This document shows positions 1 through 12,560 of a stretch of 64,000 nucleotides of DNA, in pieces. The stretch spans positions 25,730,001 through 25,794,000 of the forward strand of contig CM114272.1 in assembly GCA_050084515.1 (NCBI GenBank), given 5' to 3'. The position numbers were made by a program, and so were the translations under genes. Under the pieces are notes generated by a model. That model worked only from the letters and a program-made list of their open reading frames with translations. It made no database searches and was not told the DNA's origin. Positions within the stretch are counted from its first letter, which is position 1; the number at the start of each line of letters is the position of its first letter. The DNA is from Blasia pusilla. Its lineage: Eukaryota; Marchantiophyta; Marchantiopsida; Blasiales.

Positions 1-898
1 AATTTCAATCCTCCTTCACAATTGGTAATATATGCTTCAGAAATTCAAATTTATACTTCACCGAATTTCATTGGATCTGATACTACAGTTTTCATTTTTA
101 CTTTTAATTTCTATAGGATCCTGTTTTGCAGTCATTGTGTCCTTCGCCTTAAGTTTGCTTACATAATAAGATGAACCCTACTTAGGTTTCGCCATACTTT
201 TTCAAGAGTTCACTCCAATCTTCACCACTTCCAGGGTTTCTAATACCACTTCCGTGGTTTCCTGGAACCCAGCAAACTTCTTACCCTCTGACAGATGCAT
301 TCCTCTGGTGTGTAGCTCCAATAGATCATCGTGGCAACTAAACTATTATCGGGACTTCAAAATAGGCACAAGAAGCGCGCCTGAAGTTAACTGTTGAATC
401 CAACACTAAATCATTTGATATATTTGTGGCAATATCCTAGTTCACCTATTGTACAGGAATTTCACGAAGTTATTGGAGTAAGTTCCTACAAAAGGGAAAA
501 GCACAGGACTCTCTGCTGCACGTCTTCACTGCAAGTCATTCCAGAATTTCACTTTTTAAGGAGGCAGACCTTATAAACTTCCAGGAGTAGTAATATGAAA
601 AATCAATTTCTTGACATATGGAAACCGCAATAAATATTTCATGAAGAAAACATCCCCAAGTCGACCGATGATGGGACGTTGCGGAAACCTCTGGAAACAG
701 AATTTGTACACAGGAGTATTAAACAAGTGTTCGCACACAGTGCTCACTCCACCTTCTGTTAGTTTCAACGCCGGACCGAACATAATTTTAGAGAGGGCTC
801 CTTCAAGCTATAGTGTAGATAAGATCTCCATCCAGTGCACGTCCCACCCACTGAGACACATGTCCATACCTCGTTTCTTCATAACCAAACCTCTGCAC
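1..898. other. 3' flank of the prolyl 4-hydroxylase gene, no gene seen
   Basis: This stretch lies downstream of the minus-strand hydroxylase stop codon and should hold its 3' UTR and terminator. The short open frames here have no recognisable domain, and I see no repeat element. Confidence 0.5.
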
Positions 899-3800
899 CT
901 AGCAGACTTTGCATGCTTTTCGGCATGATCCTGGTTGAGACGCTGTTCCTACCATATACGTTGGATTCTTCTCACATTCACCATAAGCAGCCCACTCACC
1001 ACAAAGATCTGCTTCATCTACACAATCAGTAACTGAGCGTATTGGCTTATCAAATGATCCTACATGTATCCACTTCGTGGCTGACCATTTCTCGCCCTCA
1101 ATAACTGGACAGCCGGCATGGAGACTAGTCTCATCCGGGGACCCATCTGGGTGCAGGCTGTAAAAGAGAAGTGCGTCTCCCTTCTTTGGTTTCACTGCAC
1201 AATAAGTCGCTTTGTTACAACTCTTCAGACATTCTAATGAAAGTGCCCAACAATATCTCTTAGTTTTAGCAAACTGACAGCATTCAAGGTCATCATCCTA
1301 TAACACTTAGAATAAAGGTTATCATAACACTCAGTCTAGTAGGTTTAAAATACCCAATCCTTGTTGCTCTCCTGTTTCTACAATTACAGTTCTCAAAAGA
1401 CTACAAAGGAGGTGTTAGCCAACAAATAGATACAGACCTCCGATTCCTTTCTTGCCACACTCTGACCAGGAATCATCTTTAAATTGTTTCTCCTGCAACA
1501 TCACAACATCAACCTATACAAGTAAGTAGAAATTTTCCAAGACAGTTACAATCTGGGGATAAGGCCTTTTCTTGCCAAAAGAAATGGACATAGTTGAATG
1601 TTTAGTGGTTTCTCCAAACCTCGGATGTAGGGAACACAGTCTCTCCACCCTTGATGACATCAGATAAGTACATTAGCACTGTGGCAACTCGATGTCCACC
1701 AAGTGCCTGGTTATACTTGTCTTGAAAGTAGTCAAAATGAGGTTCGTATTTCTGTCCATATTCATATTTCAGGACTTGAATGGCTTCACCGTTTTCTGCA
1801 CAAACCCATTATAAAACAAGACACAAGTTATTCTTGGGTGGCACAGTCTTCTCTATCTATGTTCTTTTCACACTTATCTTCCAAGAAACCTAGAGATAAC
1901 TTGAGCACTGAGAGTACTTAAATCAGATCAGGGACTGATGTGACATTAGGGCAGAACCTTGCTTATAGCTCTGGTTCCAGAGTCTAGCATTTGGAATGAT
2001 ACCATCTAAGATAACACTGTACATGAAAATTAATGAAGATGATCAGAAGATTGCCATGCACAAATCCCACAAATCTCCTTGAACTTTTGTCACAATCTAG
2101 TAGTAATGTAATGGATCGTCCCAAGTTTGAGTAGCATTTTGAAGAGAAGGCTGACGACGCACAACAATCCATATTGCAGGTCTGCCAATATTCAGCCATA
2201 GGTACTAAACCCTAAAAAGCTTCCAATCCAAGAAAGTACCCCAAGCATCCCAAAGCTCCCCATGGCAAGCTACAACTGGTGATGAAGTGCAGAGACAGTC
2301 CAGACCATTTGCACACATCTTGACATTTGCTTTGACGAGTACAAACTTTAGCACACACTAATTGACTTCATTTTCAGAAGGCACTTCTCAGCACTTAAAC
2401 CACATGATGCCAGTAATCTCAAAATTTAGGATTTGAGATGATAGTTGAAGTAAGCTTTAAGAGAATTAAATACTTGAAGCCCATCTGGAAGGTACAACGA
2501 GAATTAGTCAAGCATCTTCATTTAAGATCACTGACTAATTCTTAAAACTTACTTTGACAATCGTCACAAATCTGAAATCTTGATATTACCAGCATCATGT
2601 AACAAGCCATACAAATATCACTATGTAATAATCAGGTGACTTCAAATTATATAAAAATAGTTCGTGCCAAGGGAGTCTATTTGAATTCACAGAAACGTCT
2701 ACATAGGGACGTCACATACACCATGCCAATAAGTGCACTTTCTGTCGTTTTGTCTACATCCTGATTAGGAGTGCACGAAACCATTCTACAATGAACGTAG
2801 GTTGACTCGTTTGAGTGACAATCGGATCGATTTGAAAAGTGGAGCTGTGGTTTTCCAGAAGTTTTTGATGCGTACCATGTGGTAAGAACGTCCAGGCTGC
2901 TATCTTGTCTTCAACTCTTTTCACGATCTCATCCTGAGACAAACTCACAGTGAAGGGTCAGATCGTCGGCCCCCTGATGCCAAAGAAATCAACACCCGGA
3001 TACCCCATACCATGAATAGAGTCTACACGAAAAGACAGTTGCATCTTCAGAGACCCTCATCTACTTGATCCACTGCAGCTGTCTTTCGTCACGTTCGGAG
3101 GCGAAGAGTTTAGAGAAAGCACATTACGACATCAGCCATGAGCAACAACACACAATTGAGTTGACCCACCATCCGACGTGCCAGTGCTTTTCCAACCCAG
3201 ACGACTCCGATGTTGCTGTAGGTTGTCGTGAGTAATTCCGTCGTTAAACACGGAAACGGTAGGGACGCAGCGACGAACCAAGGATTCTAAAGTTGGAAAT
3301 CGAGCCCAATAGTATGCAAGTCCTCACGATTGCTTGCGGGGTTTTACCTGGGCTTTCGATAAAAACATGCCGGAACTGGTCCTGATCTCACTCTCGACGC
3401 TCTTGCCCGACTCGTTGTCGGCCACCATAGACTTCTTGAGTTTGCTCTTCGCCTGTGTGAAAAATAAACGAAGACGTGGGACAATAATTTCCACGTGATC
3501 TTTAGACAGTGCTCCGCCACGCGAGCCAACCCCGACTTTCATCATGTCTCTGATTCCGTTCCGGAAGCGAAAAAGAAAAGAAAGACCCACGGACTTACCA
3601 GCTGGATGATGTGATCGCACTCCTCATCGGTAAGAAATTTGTGGTACAAAAAGGCTCTGGAGAGATGACGCAGGATGTAAGACAAATCTCAGTAATTGAT
3701 CATGCAAACTCTCCCGGTTACTTGGTAGCTACGGCATTTCAACATTGAAAGACCGGCTACTCTAGAGGAAAGAACTGGCGAGAACCAGAAGAGATGTACC

Positions 3801-4160
3801 AAATTCTTGCGCGGGAAATCCCGTACCCCAACTGCACAGAAAACTCACCGGGGGCGCCATGACAGAGACGTAATCTTGGGCGGCTCCACAACCACAGGTC
3901 GGCCCACCTTCACCGAATGCCTGCAAAAAAAAGCATTGTATTTGTAAAAATCATCGCATCTGATGTGGGCCATCGTCCAAATCACAGATAGGAAGCGAAC
4001 AAATCAATACAGATAAAGGAAGCGGTGCCGACCGCACTATCGATTGGGTTAATGTCTAGTACGTTTCGCCCATCCATCCCGGTAGGTCGTCCCCCAATGC
4101 TGTGCGAAGAGTTGCCCAAAACAACGGCAGAACGAGGAGCAGGTGCAGATGAAGACGCAT
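899..4160 (-). CDS. prolyl 4-hydroxylase (2-oxoglutarate/Fe(II) dioxygenase) with C-terminal ShKT domain, 8 exons
   Basis: Seen: exons on the minus strand are 4063-4160, 3849-3920, 3599-3656, 3348-3452, 2876-2933, 1620-1795, 1438-1492 and 899-1194. They join in frame with GT-AG introns to 918 bp, 305 residues plus TAG. The ATG at 4160 opens a hydrophobic signal peptide (MRLHLHLLLVLPLFW). Conserved blocks follow: TDEECDHII (about 66-74), MVADNESGKSV (about 85-95), Fe ligands H150 and D152 in PHFDYF, distal H233 in SLHAGCPVIEG, and K243, which should bind 2-oxoglutarate. A six-cysteine ShKT module fills 265-305. Known: plant P4Hs of this class are ER/Golgi enzymes hydroxylating proline in extensins, arabinogalactan proteins and secreted peptides; about 290-310 residues is usual. 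No catalytic residue is missing, so I judge it functional. The first donor (GTACTA) is weaker than the others but is fixed by reading phase. The intron of about 1.1 kb between exons 5 and 6 is the longest. Confidence 0.95.
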
Positions 4161-5035
4161 CGTCACTCGACCACTCCTCCCTCCCAATCACCTCTCACTG
4201 CTTCGCTTCGTATGCTCCCTTGTCACGCACCCCCTTTCTCCCACTAACTCGCTGTCTCTTGCAAGCCGCGTCAATGTACAAACCCCACAAGGACTGTCAT
4301 AGGGCCACCCCTCTACCACAAAAATTCAGCCTCCCTCTCCACCGCCTTTGTCCCTCTTCCTGTAAGTGTCCTTCGCCGGATGCAATAGTCAATGACAGAT
4401 CTCAATTCGTCTGCCACGCACTGCACCCCCCTTTCTTTCTCTATTCCGGAATCCGTGATTCCATATCCTGTTTTCTCTATGCCAAATTCAAATCCAATCT
4501 GTACTCGCTCCTAATCCCTGTCAGCTTCGGCGGTGTCCTCCGCTCTCGTCTGCATCGGTCTAGTCATAAGAGACTGTACAGTACAGCTCTCTTCAGTTCA
4601 CACTTGCGGTTTCCCTCATCTGCGCTAGAACTGCGTACTTTTCTTTTACTTTACCGTCGTCCAACTGCCATCTGACTGAGTCCGTGCTTCGCCGCGTCTG
4701 CAGCCGTCTCTGCTGCCTTGTTCCATCATCATCGATCGACGAATCCACAGATCGCGTCGTGTAATCACCGGAGCTCGGCGATGACTTCCGCCTTCGCTCG
4801 CAGTCGACTCCCGTTCTCTTCCGTCAGATTCATCACCTTTTCGCCCTTCGCCATCGTCGACGGACGGACGGACGGGCAGGGCAGGGCAGGGCAAGGGAGA
4901 CAGGTCACGCACGGACCGAAGCGCGGAGAAGCCACCGACGCCCAGCGTGGAACTGGTTCCGTCCGACCCGCGCACCTCTCGCCTGCGACGGCTGGGCTTC
5001 TCCGTTTCCACTTACGTGTGCTGCCGTGAGCGGCG
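4161..5035 (-). promoter_or_regulatory. GC-rich upstream region of the prolyl 4-hydroxylase gene
   Basis: This lies immediately upstream of the minus-strand ATG at 4160 and is more GC-rich than its surroundings, which suits a promoter and 5' UTR. Long open frames occur on both strands, but none shows a domain and they look like by-products of base composition. A short tandem repeat of CGGA then GGGCA units is at about 4860-4892. No TATA box could be fixed with confidence. Confidence 0.4.
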
Positions 5036-5745
5036 GCAGCATAAGATTTTCTTCTCGTGTTTGTTTTTTTTTAATCATTTTATTAAAATAATAATTTTCG
5101 AAAGACGATAAAAGAACGTAATCTCTCTATGTTATTAAGGGAAGACATAAATCCTCTGTGTTTGACATGTGGCAATTGGACAGAAAAAAATATCATATAT
5201 TGTGCGTAACAGGAAAAAAAATTGAATTTGTAACATTTCAAAAGAGGGATAAATAGAACATAATGGAATGCAAAAAGAAAATGACAACCAACCAATACAA
5301 ACACCAACTCAACGAGCTACACTATTGACAGCCTGAAACAAAATGGACAAGAACACTAGTAGTTGATCAGATGTGAACGGACGACCAGGCCGACCACCCC
5401 CCCCCCCACCACCTCTGCACGACGTCTCAATGCTAAGGCTTATGCATGTTGTAAGGCCACTGAGATGCATTGCCGAAAATAAGTAGTAACTACATAGAGA
5501 GAAGGATTACGGGAAGGGGCAAGGTGATGATTCTCAAGGGAGTGGTGAGCAAAGAATATGGATACCCTTTGCATCAATGGGATCCCCGCATGCAAAATTT
5601 GGCACACCTAACAGAGAAGGATGAGGAAGTCCAAGGCGTAACCGTAAAATTATCGAGAATATTCTTCAAGAAAGACGGAATGGAAGAATAAGAGGATTTG
5701 CAGTAAGCCACGCCCCCCATCCGGTACCTGCACATGAACACATAT
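5036..5745. other. intergenic stretch without recognisable gene
   Basis: AT-rich DNA with an 11-base C run at 5397-5407. A 73-codon open frame at 5470-5691 (+) has no recognisable motif and no supporting context. Confidence 0.4.
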
Positions 5746-5749
5746 GAGC

Positions 5750-6840
5750 GTCAGAGAATGCCTCAGAGAGAATATTGGAAAATTTTATTTGGTGCAAATT
5801 CTCAAAGATATGCTCTTGAAGTCGATCAAACCCTTCCGTAATCAATTGACTAAAAGTATGTAGAATTTCTTGTGTAGCAAGAGGAAGAAGAGCTCATGCA
5901 GATCTCAGTTGTTGTTGAAATAACAAGTCCCCCTCCTCTACATGGGCGACATGATCCATCAAGATAGGTGTACCGCCTTGGAGAAACATAGAAGCCATAA
6001 TCGGTGCTACCAACGCCCAACTCCCCAAAAAGCTGCTAGAGCAGATGCGACTGTGAAGGAAAGCCCCACCCCTCCAAAAGAAATAGGCAAGATAGCTTGT
6101 CGTGAAGCCAAGATACCATCCTCTCCCTCAAATGTATTTGGGCCAAGAAGTTGACCAAAAGTTGTCAAGATAGAAACGTCAAAAGAGGCCAACCGATGTA
6201 AGAACCTTGAAGTGGGAGGACAAATGCGAAGAAGGTAGGAAAGACAACGTAGAAAACATTGGGAGAGAATCCCATAAGCCACTTGGGGGTCCCCTAAATG
6301 ATGTAACAAATGAAGCCATTCCACATCTTTCAAAAGGGCCTTATCCCAGAACTTTGAGACATAGTCGATGAAGCCAATTGGGACCCCAAGAACCCTAACC
6401 CCTTCAATGTAGATGGGAAAATCAAAAGTAGGCGGGATGAATGTTGAGAGAAGGCATGAAGGAGACTCCACATTTACTAGATTGGACTTTAAGGTTTAAG
6501 AAAGAGAGTTGCTCCACAAAATGAGTATAAGCAAGAACCACTCCAGAGGGAGGACCTATAATGTAAGTGTCATCAGCAATAGAAGGGAAAAGACAAGATA
6601 AAAATGCTTGCACTCATGCTCAAAGGGCACAAAAATGGGCAATGGCAAAGAGTGGGTCACCCATGGAATTACCTTGACGCGTGCCACAAGTCAATTGGAG
6701 AATACTATATTCCCCAAAAGTAGCATGATGAGAATAGATAATGGGCGTATCATAGGCATAGAAGGAGCGAACAGAGGGAATGAGACTCGCAAGTTGTCCA
6801 ACTGTACAACGTAACTCCTCAAAGATGGCCGCACGAGAAA
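5750..6840 (-). pseudogene. non-LTR (LINE-type) reverse-transcriptase relic
   Basis: Seen: in the minus frames there is a GTRQGNSMGDPLFAIAHF-type block (about 6640-6690), then IADDTYIIGPPSG (about 6550-6580), which carries the catalytic Asp pair of reverse transcriptases. A C-terminal stretch follows with RVLGVPIG, LGDPQVAYGILSQCF and LPISFGGVGL (6007-6471). Stops near 6610 and a frameshift near 6430-6480 break the frame, and weaker similarity runs on to about 5750. Known: this order (RQG, A-DD, then GVP.G and a GG.GL thumb-like region) is typical of LINE-like polymerases widespread in plants and algae. No endonuclease or poly-A tail is visible, so this is a truncated dead copy. Confidence 0.75.
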
Positions 6841-6999
6841 CTCAAATATGAATTAAGGGAAAAATTTTATTTTTTGTAAATTATTCTAATTATCCCATTA
6901 TTTTGTCTTATTATATACATATGATCACCTATTATAATATATATTTAATTAAATTATCATTAATTGATATAAATATTTACGGCCTCACGTCCCGTCAAT

Positions 7000-7505
7000 C
7001 GTAAAGGCCCTCTAGAGTCTAAACTCTAGTGATATCCTAATCCCATGATCGATAAAGGATGCAAGTGTGGTATCGGGGCCTTGAACGATGCCCGCACCCT
7101 ATCACATACAATACATATGGCGAAAAACTTCTCAACATCAATCTCCATATCATGCCACCAATATTGAATTTGAAGAAAGCTACTTGTACACTTGACTCCA
7201 AAATGAACCAACTCCTCGTGAGCCTATCTTACGACTCGTGCTCGCTGCGAAGGATGCAGCACCACACGCACTTGTCCATCCTACCAAACTCAAAGCATAT
7301 GTGTCCCCTACCACTTGAACCTCCTAGCCCGCTATAGGACTCGATCCTTCTCTCTGACAGACTAGCACCCACCGTGCTCATTGAGACACCAATGCGCAGG
7401 TATTCCAAGACAATCTCATTATCATGGATGTCTCAAGTCCTTGTCGACTCCTCACTAGCATTCGGATCTGAGGACTCACCATCCAACCTCCCCCAAGGCT
7501 CATTT
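7000..7505 (-). pseudogene. Ty3/gypsy pol fragment: integrase zinc-binding region
   Basis: Seen: minus-strand frames contain AHEELVHFGVKCT, QYWWHDMEIDV and CIVCDRVRAS (about 7030-7230), the H-H-C-C zinc region that precedes integrase cores. Upstream codons (DIHDNEIVLEYLRIG, about 7390-7430) match the same pol region of the plus-strand gypsy copy at 43.8-44.1 kb. An in-frame stop (VR*AHEE) breaks it. Neither the rest of integrase nor an LTR is next to it. It is a short orphan fragment. Confidence 0.75.
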
Positions 7506-8120
7506 GCTACCTAGACTCTGATGGTGCTTGAGCTATTGTAAGCGTCTTTGTTTCTACGCATAGTGGTAGTATCAGGTTTGTTTTTGACATTGTCGTTGTG
7601 TCCGTGTGCATTGTTGTCATTGCTTCCTTGCATTGCACATTCGTGTGGTCTTCTTGCATATTGTCACTTGTTGTCCTACCGAGTGTCACATTGAGAGAGT
7701 GTTTTATTCATCTGGCGTAATCTCCGCTTGCTTGACCAGTGTCGAAACTGTTCGTTTATGTTCGCTCTTTCAGGTTCTTTCAATTCTTTGACTCGTGCTT
7801 TCATTTCATATCTTGTTGACTCCTGCTTTCATTTCATATCTTGTTGACTCCTGCCTTTGTCTCCTGTGTTGCGCATCCACTACAAGCCTACAGTACTTGG
7901 CTCTCTGTCGATTTACTCATTCATTACTGTTTGGTTCTTCAAAAGGCCATTCTAATTGTACAACTGATTCCTCTGCCATTCGGGTCAATTTCACTTCGCG
8001 GCTGGGTCTCTCCGTGGTAAGTACACCTGCTTCCACACAAGTTTTCCATTTCATTCGCATTAGGTTTCGTAGGACTGCCTCTGGTTCTTCCCAAGCATGT
8101 CGACTTCAAAGAGGCTTCCC
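7506..8120. other. spacer, no gene recognised
   Basis: Low-information T-rich plus-strand frames, including a short near-duplicate (the CATTTCATATCTTGTTGACT unit occurs twice at about 7800-7850). No domain was recognised. Confidence 0.4.
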
Positions 8121-8124
8121 TAAC

Positions 8125-8560
8125 AAGGAAAGCTGCAACCCACTTGTTCAACCTGATTTCATGAGGCATTCGCCTAAATCAGCTTAGATTTCTTAGACAT
8201 GAGATGCATTTGCCACTAAACATGCTTTTGGACCTATCATCTGCCAAAGCCACACATCTCATTGAACGTATGAAGGCAACCCGTGATGATGGTCAGTTGC
8301 CAAACTTCAAGCCGCTGCCCATAGACCTGGATAATACATAACAGGTCCCCTTATTTCCAGATTTTGATGATGTGATCATCATTTCCTCTGCTCCTCCCAA
8401 GACCACTACTGCACCAAGTACATATGGTGTCAAACAGAATAACTTACCCACTCCAATTTCTCAGCCTTCTCATGTTCTTGGCACATCACTTGACTCCTAT
8501 GATTCTAACCTGCTTGTTACATAACCAAACAAGCGCAAATGCGCATAGGCTCATCAGGTT
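8125..8560 (+). pseudogene. unidentified coding-like fragment
   Basis: One plus-strand frame reads like protein over about 400 bp: LRHEMHLPLNMLLDLSSAKA, then IERMKATRDDGQLPNFKPLP, then a Ser/Thr/Pro-rich stretch ending SLDSYDSNLLVT. Stops at the DNT*Q and VT*PNKRK positions break it. I do not recognise the family. A second coding-like fragment lies 1.3 kb downstream (9890-10266), beyond an LTR-like block, so the two may once have belonged together. That link is inference. Confidence 0.35.
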
Positions 8561-9207
8561 CATTCTCCCACACCACATGTCACTTGCATTCCTATTCTTA
8601 TTCAAGGGCTAGCTTTTGAACTTGTGCATTTTCTGATATTAGTTGTCGTTGTGAATGCTATAGATGGATATCACATGGATTCCACGCTTGGACTCTTCGC
8701 TGTTCTGCAAAATTCTCTTTCCGTTATTTTTTCTGTACTTAAGCATTTTTCCAAAAACAGGCTTGGATTTTTTAAGTTCTTACTAGGCCAATGAGAATCG
8801 TCTCATTTCATCAACTATTTTGGCATTTCTGATGCATCCCTGATGCAAATTTTGATCTTAGACACTTCATGCCAATATTTTGAAATTCCAGCACCACAAT
8901 TTTGTATTGCACACCCACATAATGTATGTTAATTGTGTATACCTATTATGGCTTCCGATCATCTATTTATTTCTTATGGATGTTTTCTAGTCATCTTTCC
9001 ATATTCTGCATATAACACTATGATCAATCCTTGCTTTCGCAGATTCATTGTAATCTATGATTTCGAAATAGTGTTGCTTCTACTGAGCTCTTTACACAAG
9101 TCAACTTCTTTTTTTCTGTACTCCATTGTTCAAAATGAATCTCTATTGCTCGTGATTTCCTTCTGTACACGAACATGCTCCGTTCTTCTTTTCCTCTTCA
9201 CTGCAGA

Positions 9208-9888
9208 TGTCACGCTTCCATCGTCCTTGCATCCGCGGAGCATTTCGTCCTTCAATTCCATCAAGGACTTTGTCGTGCGCATACATATCGCTACACAACA
9301 TACATTGCTGGTCACATCTACACCACACAACACTGATCTTCCCCACACACGGGTCTATCCACACATGTACAAAAATCAACTCATACATATACATGGAGAT
9401 CACACAACAAAAATAAAGAGTAGTAAAAACGGCACACCCGGCCTAAAACTCCACTCCTCATTCTACATCGGCATATCGAGCCTCGTCCAACCTATACTAT
9501 CAAGGAATCCGGACACTAGCACCCTAGTCCTATCTCACACACATACAAGAGAGGTGCTCCAACGGCCCAACATGAGAAAGATATCTTAGGAAAGCCATCT
9601 TCCTCTCTTATATAGGGTTGGGAAGAGCCAAAAGGCTCTTCCCCTAAAAATAGCCCTCCCCTTGGAAACTTGCGCGCACACGTTATCAGGGGTGGGTGAC
9701 CTGGTCAACAAGTCACCCGATTGTAAAAGACCTCAACATGAAAGTTGTCAGAAACAACGTTCCTAACACAATGGACCTATCCTCAACCTCATCCGACACC
9801 GTGGGACAAAGTTACACTCAAGATAGTCCGTTGGCTCTTACGCCCTATCCACGACAGATCTCGGCCTATCGGTTACCCAGATGTGACA
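9208..9888. mobile_element. LTR-like block with TGTCAC...GTGACA ends
   Basis: The block begins TGTCACG and ends ATGTGACA, a short inverted terminus as in LTRs, and is 681 bp long. It holds a TATATAGGG box (about 9608) followed by a 10-bp-arm hairpin at 9620-9643 (GGGAAGAGCC, loop AAAA). A CA-rich stretch at about 9275-9330 resembles parts of 40.16-40.26 kb and 40.75-40.86 kb. I see no matching target-site duplication, so the ends are provisional. Confidence 0.4.
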
Positions 9889-10266
9889 ACTTACTCAGCA
9901 GACCCATCACATCAGGCCGGCTTACATCATGTTCAGCTTGACACTAACCACCCTCTTCATGTTTGCAATGAGCAAAGTGTTGATGATGACGTCAATTCTT
10001 CCCAACGCCTTACTAATATGGAACATAAAATGCATGCAATGCATACCGAGATTCAAGGTCTGCTGGAGTTATTAGACTTAGCTATTCAAGGCAATCAAGA
10101 GCAAATTCAGGAAGTTGTGGCTCTGAAAGATCAGCTGAAGCAAGCAAGGGACCAAGTGTCAACCTTTGCCAAAGACGTCCAGGGATATATAGCAAATGAT
10201 CCAAAGTGGTCTCTTCATTTGAACATCATCCAGTCCATGCTCATGACTTTAGGGGTTAGGCAATAG
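9889..10266 (+). pseudogene. unidentified coiled-coil-like fragment
   Basis: The frame ending in TAG at 10266 encodes about 110 coherent residues: acidic and polar, then MHAMHTEIQGLLELLD, QEQIQEVVALKDQLKQARDQ and a C-terminal IIQSMLMTLGVRQ. The heptad-like pattern suggests a coiled coil. No family was recognised. It lies directly after the LTR-like block, so it may be the end of a host or element gene cut by that insertion. Confidence 0.4.
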
Positions 10267-12440
10267 TGCTTTTTCTGTACACTACCACTTGTACTCTCTA
10301 CTGCATTTTACTTTCAGTAGTAATATGAGCATGGCTTTGGCATGAACATTCCGCACATGGCCTTTTACTTCTTGTATCTTAAGAATTTTTTGTCACATTT
10401 TCTCCAATTAAATCATGGTTTCAAATTTGCACACTCCATCCAACGTATTATATGGTTTTTTCATTACACTATTCCACATCTATTCATTACCTTCATAACT
10501 TAGACCATTTTGATCTATTTTGTTACACACGCATTCCTTTCTAGAAAACTTATTGAGGTCTTTTACAGCAATTTCATTTCATTTCCTCATTAATTACTAT
10601 GAGAATAGCAATTATTTCTTTTACTTCACAAAGTGACAGACTCATGAAAGACATATCCAAAATTTTGTCCACTACAACGTTCTTTTACACATTATATTAC
10701 ACATTCAGAGACTAAAGTTAAACCACATGATAGATAATCTGCCATCATTTTCAAGCTTTACTACATTACTGTCCATGCTTCTGCAACCACAAGTGATTTA
10801 ATTTTCACTATTCTGACAGTATCTTTACAGCTCTTCAAACAGGCCTCTCATCTTCTCCATCTAAGCTTATTTTTCAATAACAACGTCACCCACTTTCTTC
10901 ATAGTCATTTTTTTTAACTATTACACTTGCACCTCCATTTACACTAATACGAACCCATATCTAACCCCAAAACTATATTAAACAAGATAACCCCGCACGA
11001 ATTTAACTAAATAGGCCGTATACTTGTTTCCTATTCCATTCAAAGTCATGATTTTTCTCCATCTAATGTGATTTCTTCACCCATCTAAAGTGACTCAAGG
11101 AAAAAAATTCAACCATGTTGCTATTTTGTCTTATTGTCCTTATAGGGTCGTCCATTATTATCTCGATTTACATCACATATAAGTTTTACTCTAGTAATCT
11201 ATTTATATATATTGATTGATTAAAGACTAGATGAAAATATAGGTTTAGTTGTATATCCATTAAATGGTAAATGGTATATCCATTGCATATTGTACATTTT
11301 GCATGCCAAGTACTTTACTAGTCCTCATATAAACTAATACTTCTAAGAATACACTTCATAACAAAGATGGAGAGGTTCATTGATAAATTTCAAAAATGGC
11401 AATGAAAAAATACCATTATACATACAAGATAAGAAATTCATGCAAGAGAAAGGGAAAATGTAAGTTTTGGGAGGCTATTTCTGATTACGATTTCAAACTA
11501 TTCTACAAATATTCTTCAATGACAATCCCCTAATAAAATTCTTGCCTAATTTCCCTTAAGGATGTTCTCAGATGACCTTTCCAATCATGTATTTCTAGCA
11601 TCAATTTTCAATGAATTTTCATAGACAGATTTTTCAACCATTCTTTCCAATAGCAACATTATGATTCACAAACTTTTTGAATGGGTATCTCTGACAACTT
11701 TGTCTAGTGAAAAGTTTTTGAGTGAGAAGCTCTTGGACATGCATCGACTTTCAAAAATCAACATCATAGGACTAATACAAACATTAGAAGATGTGTATTG
11801 TGACTTTCATTACCTAACAATTAAGGTGGATGACTTTTGAAGCGGATGACTTTTTTAACCTAAGATATAAGGAAAACCTTTAGTTGATCTAGGGTTTGCC
11901 ATCTAAAATTAGAAATTTCTTTATTTTTTAGAAATATCAAGCAAGGATAACTAGAAGTATAGGTGATTCCTTCTATCTAGTTCCAAAAGATAGGTTCAAA
12001 TTTGGACTTTTTTTATCTATGTATGAACAAAACTCATGTTTCAAGAAAAAAAAACTCCTTTGCTATATTTTTTCTTTCTCTTTTAGTTTCCAAGAAAAGA
12101 AAGTGTGCGTTTCTTCATATTTTGTTATCCACCCACTTGTAAAAAAATTTTAAACAAGAATGAATGATTGAATACGGCTATAACACACACACCACCATGG
12201 AAAACAAAAGTTTGTAATAAGAGAAGTAGTTGAGATTGGCCCCCTTCTCAATTTTATGGAATATGTATGAGCAACTCTAATCCTAACCATGGTTTCTAGC
12301 TTTAAAAATTGTGATTAACTAACCCTAATTAAAATAATTGTATTTAATTGACTATCCAAGATTAAGTTTTCCTCTTTCGTGTGAGTATCAAATGTACCGA
12401 TTCTTGTGTCCTATGAGCTTGAATATAACTCAATCTTGAA
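10267..12440. other. AT-rich DNA without gene
   Basis: About 2.2 kb of AT-rich sequence with stops in all frames. I see no coding frame, RNA gene or clear repeat. Confidence 0.5.
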
Positions 12441-12443
12441 TAC

Positions 12444-12534
12444 TATCCATCCACCACTAGGAAATATTCACAACCCACCTACCATCATAGTTGTCTTAGC
12501 ACAAGGAATGTGGACTTTAATTCAAGGTTGATTT
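12444..12534 (+). repeat. direct repeat copy 1 flanking the solo LTR
   Basis: This ~90-bp segment (CCATCCACCACTAGGAAAT ... AATTCAAGGTTGATTT) recurs as a diverged copy just after the LTR at about 13562-13652. The copies differ at several positions. They are far longer than a target-site duplication. Confidence 0.7.
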
Positions 12535-12560
12535 CATATCGTATGCCTACTCCCCTTTAA

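Noticed and set aside
4025-4675. 216-codon open frame on the plus strand upstream of the hydroxylase
   Set aside because: It overlaps the signal-peptide exon of the minus-strand hydroxylase and its promoter. Composition is Ser/Pro/His/Leu-rich with no domain.
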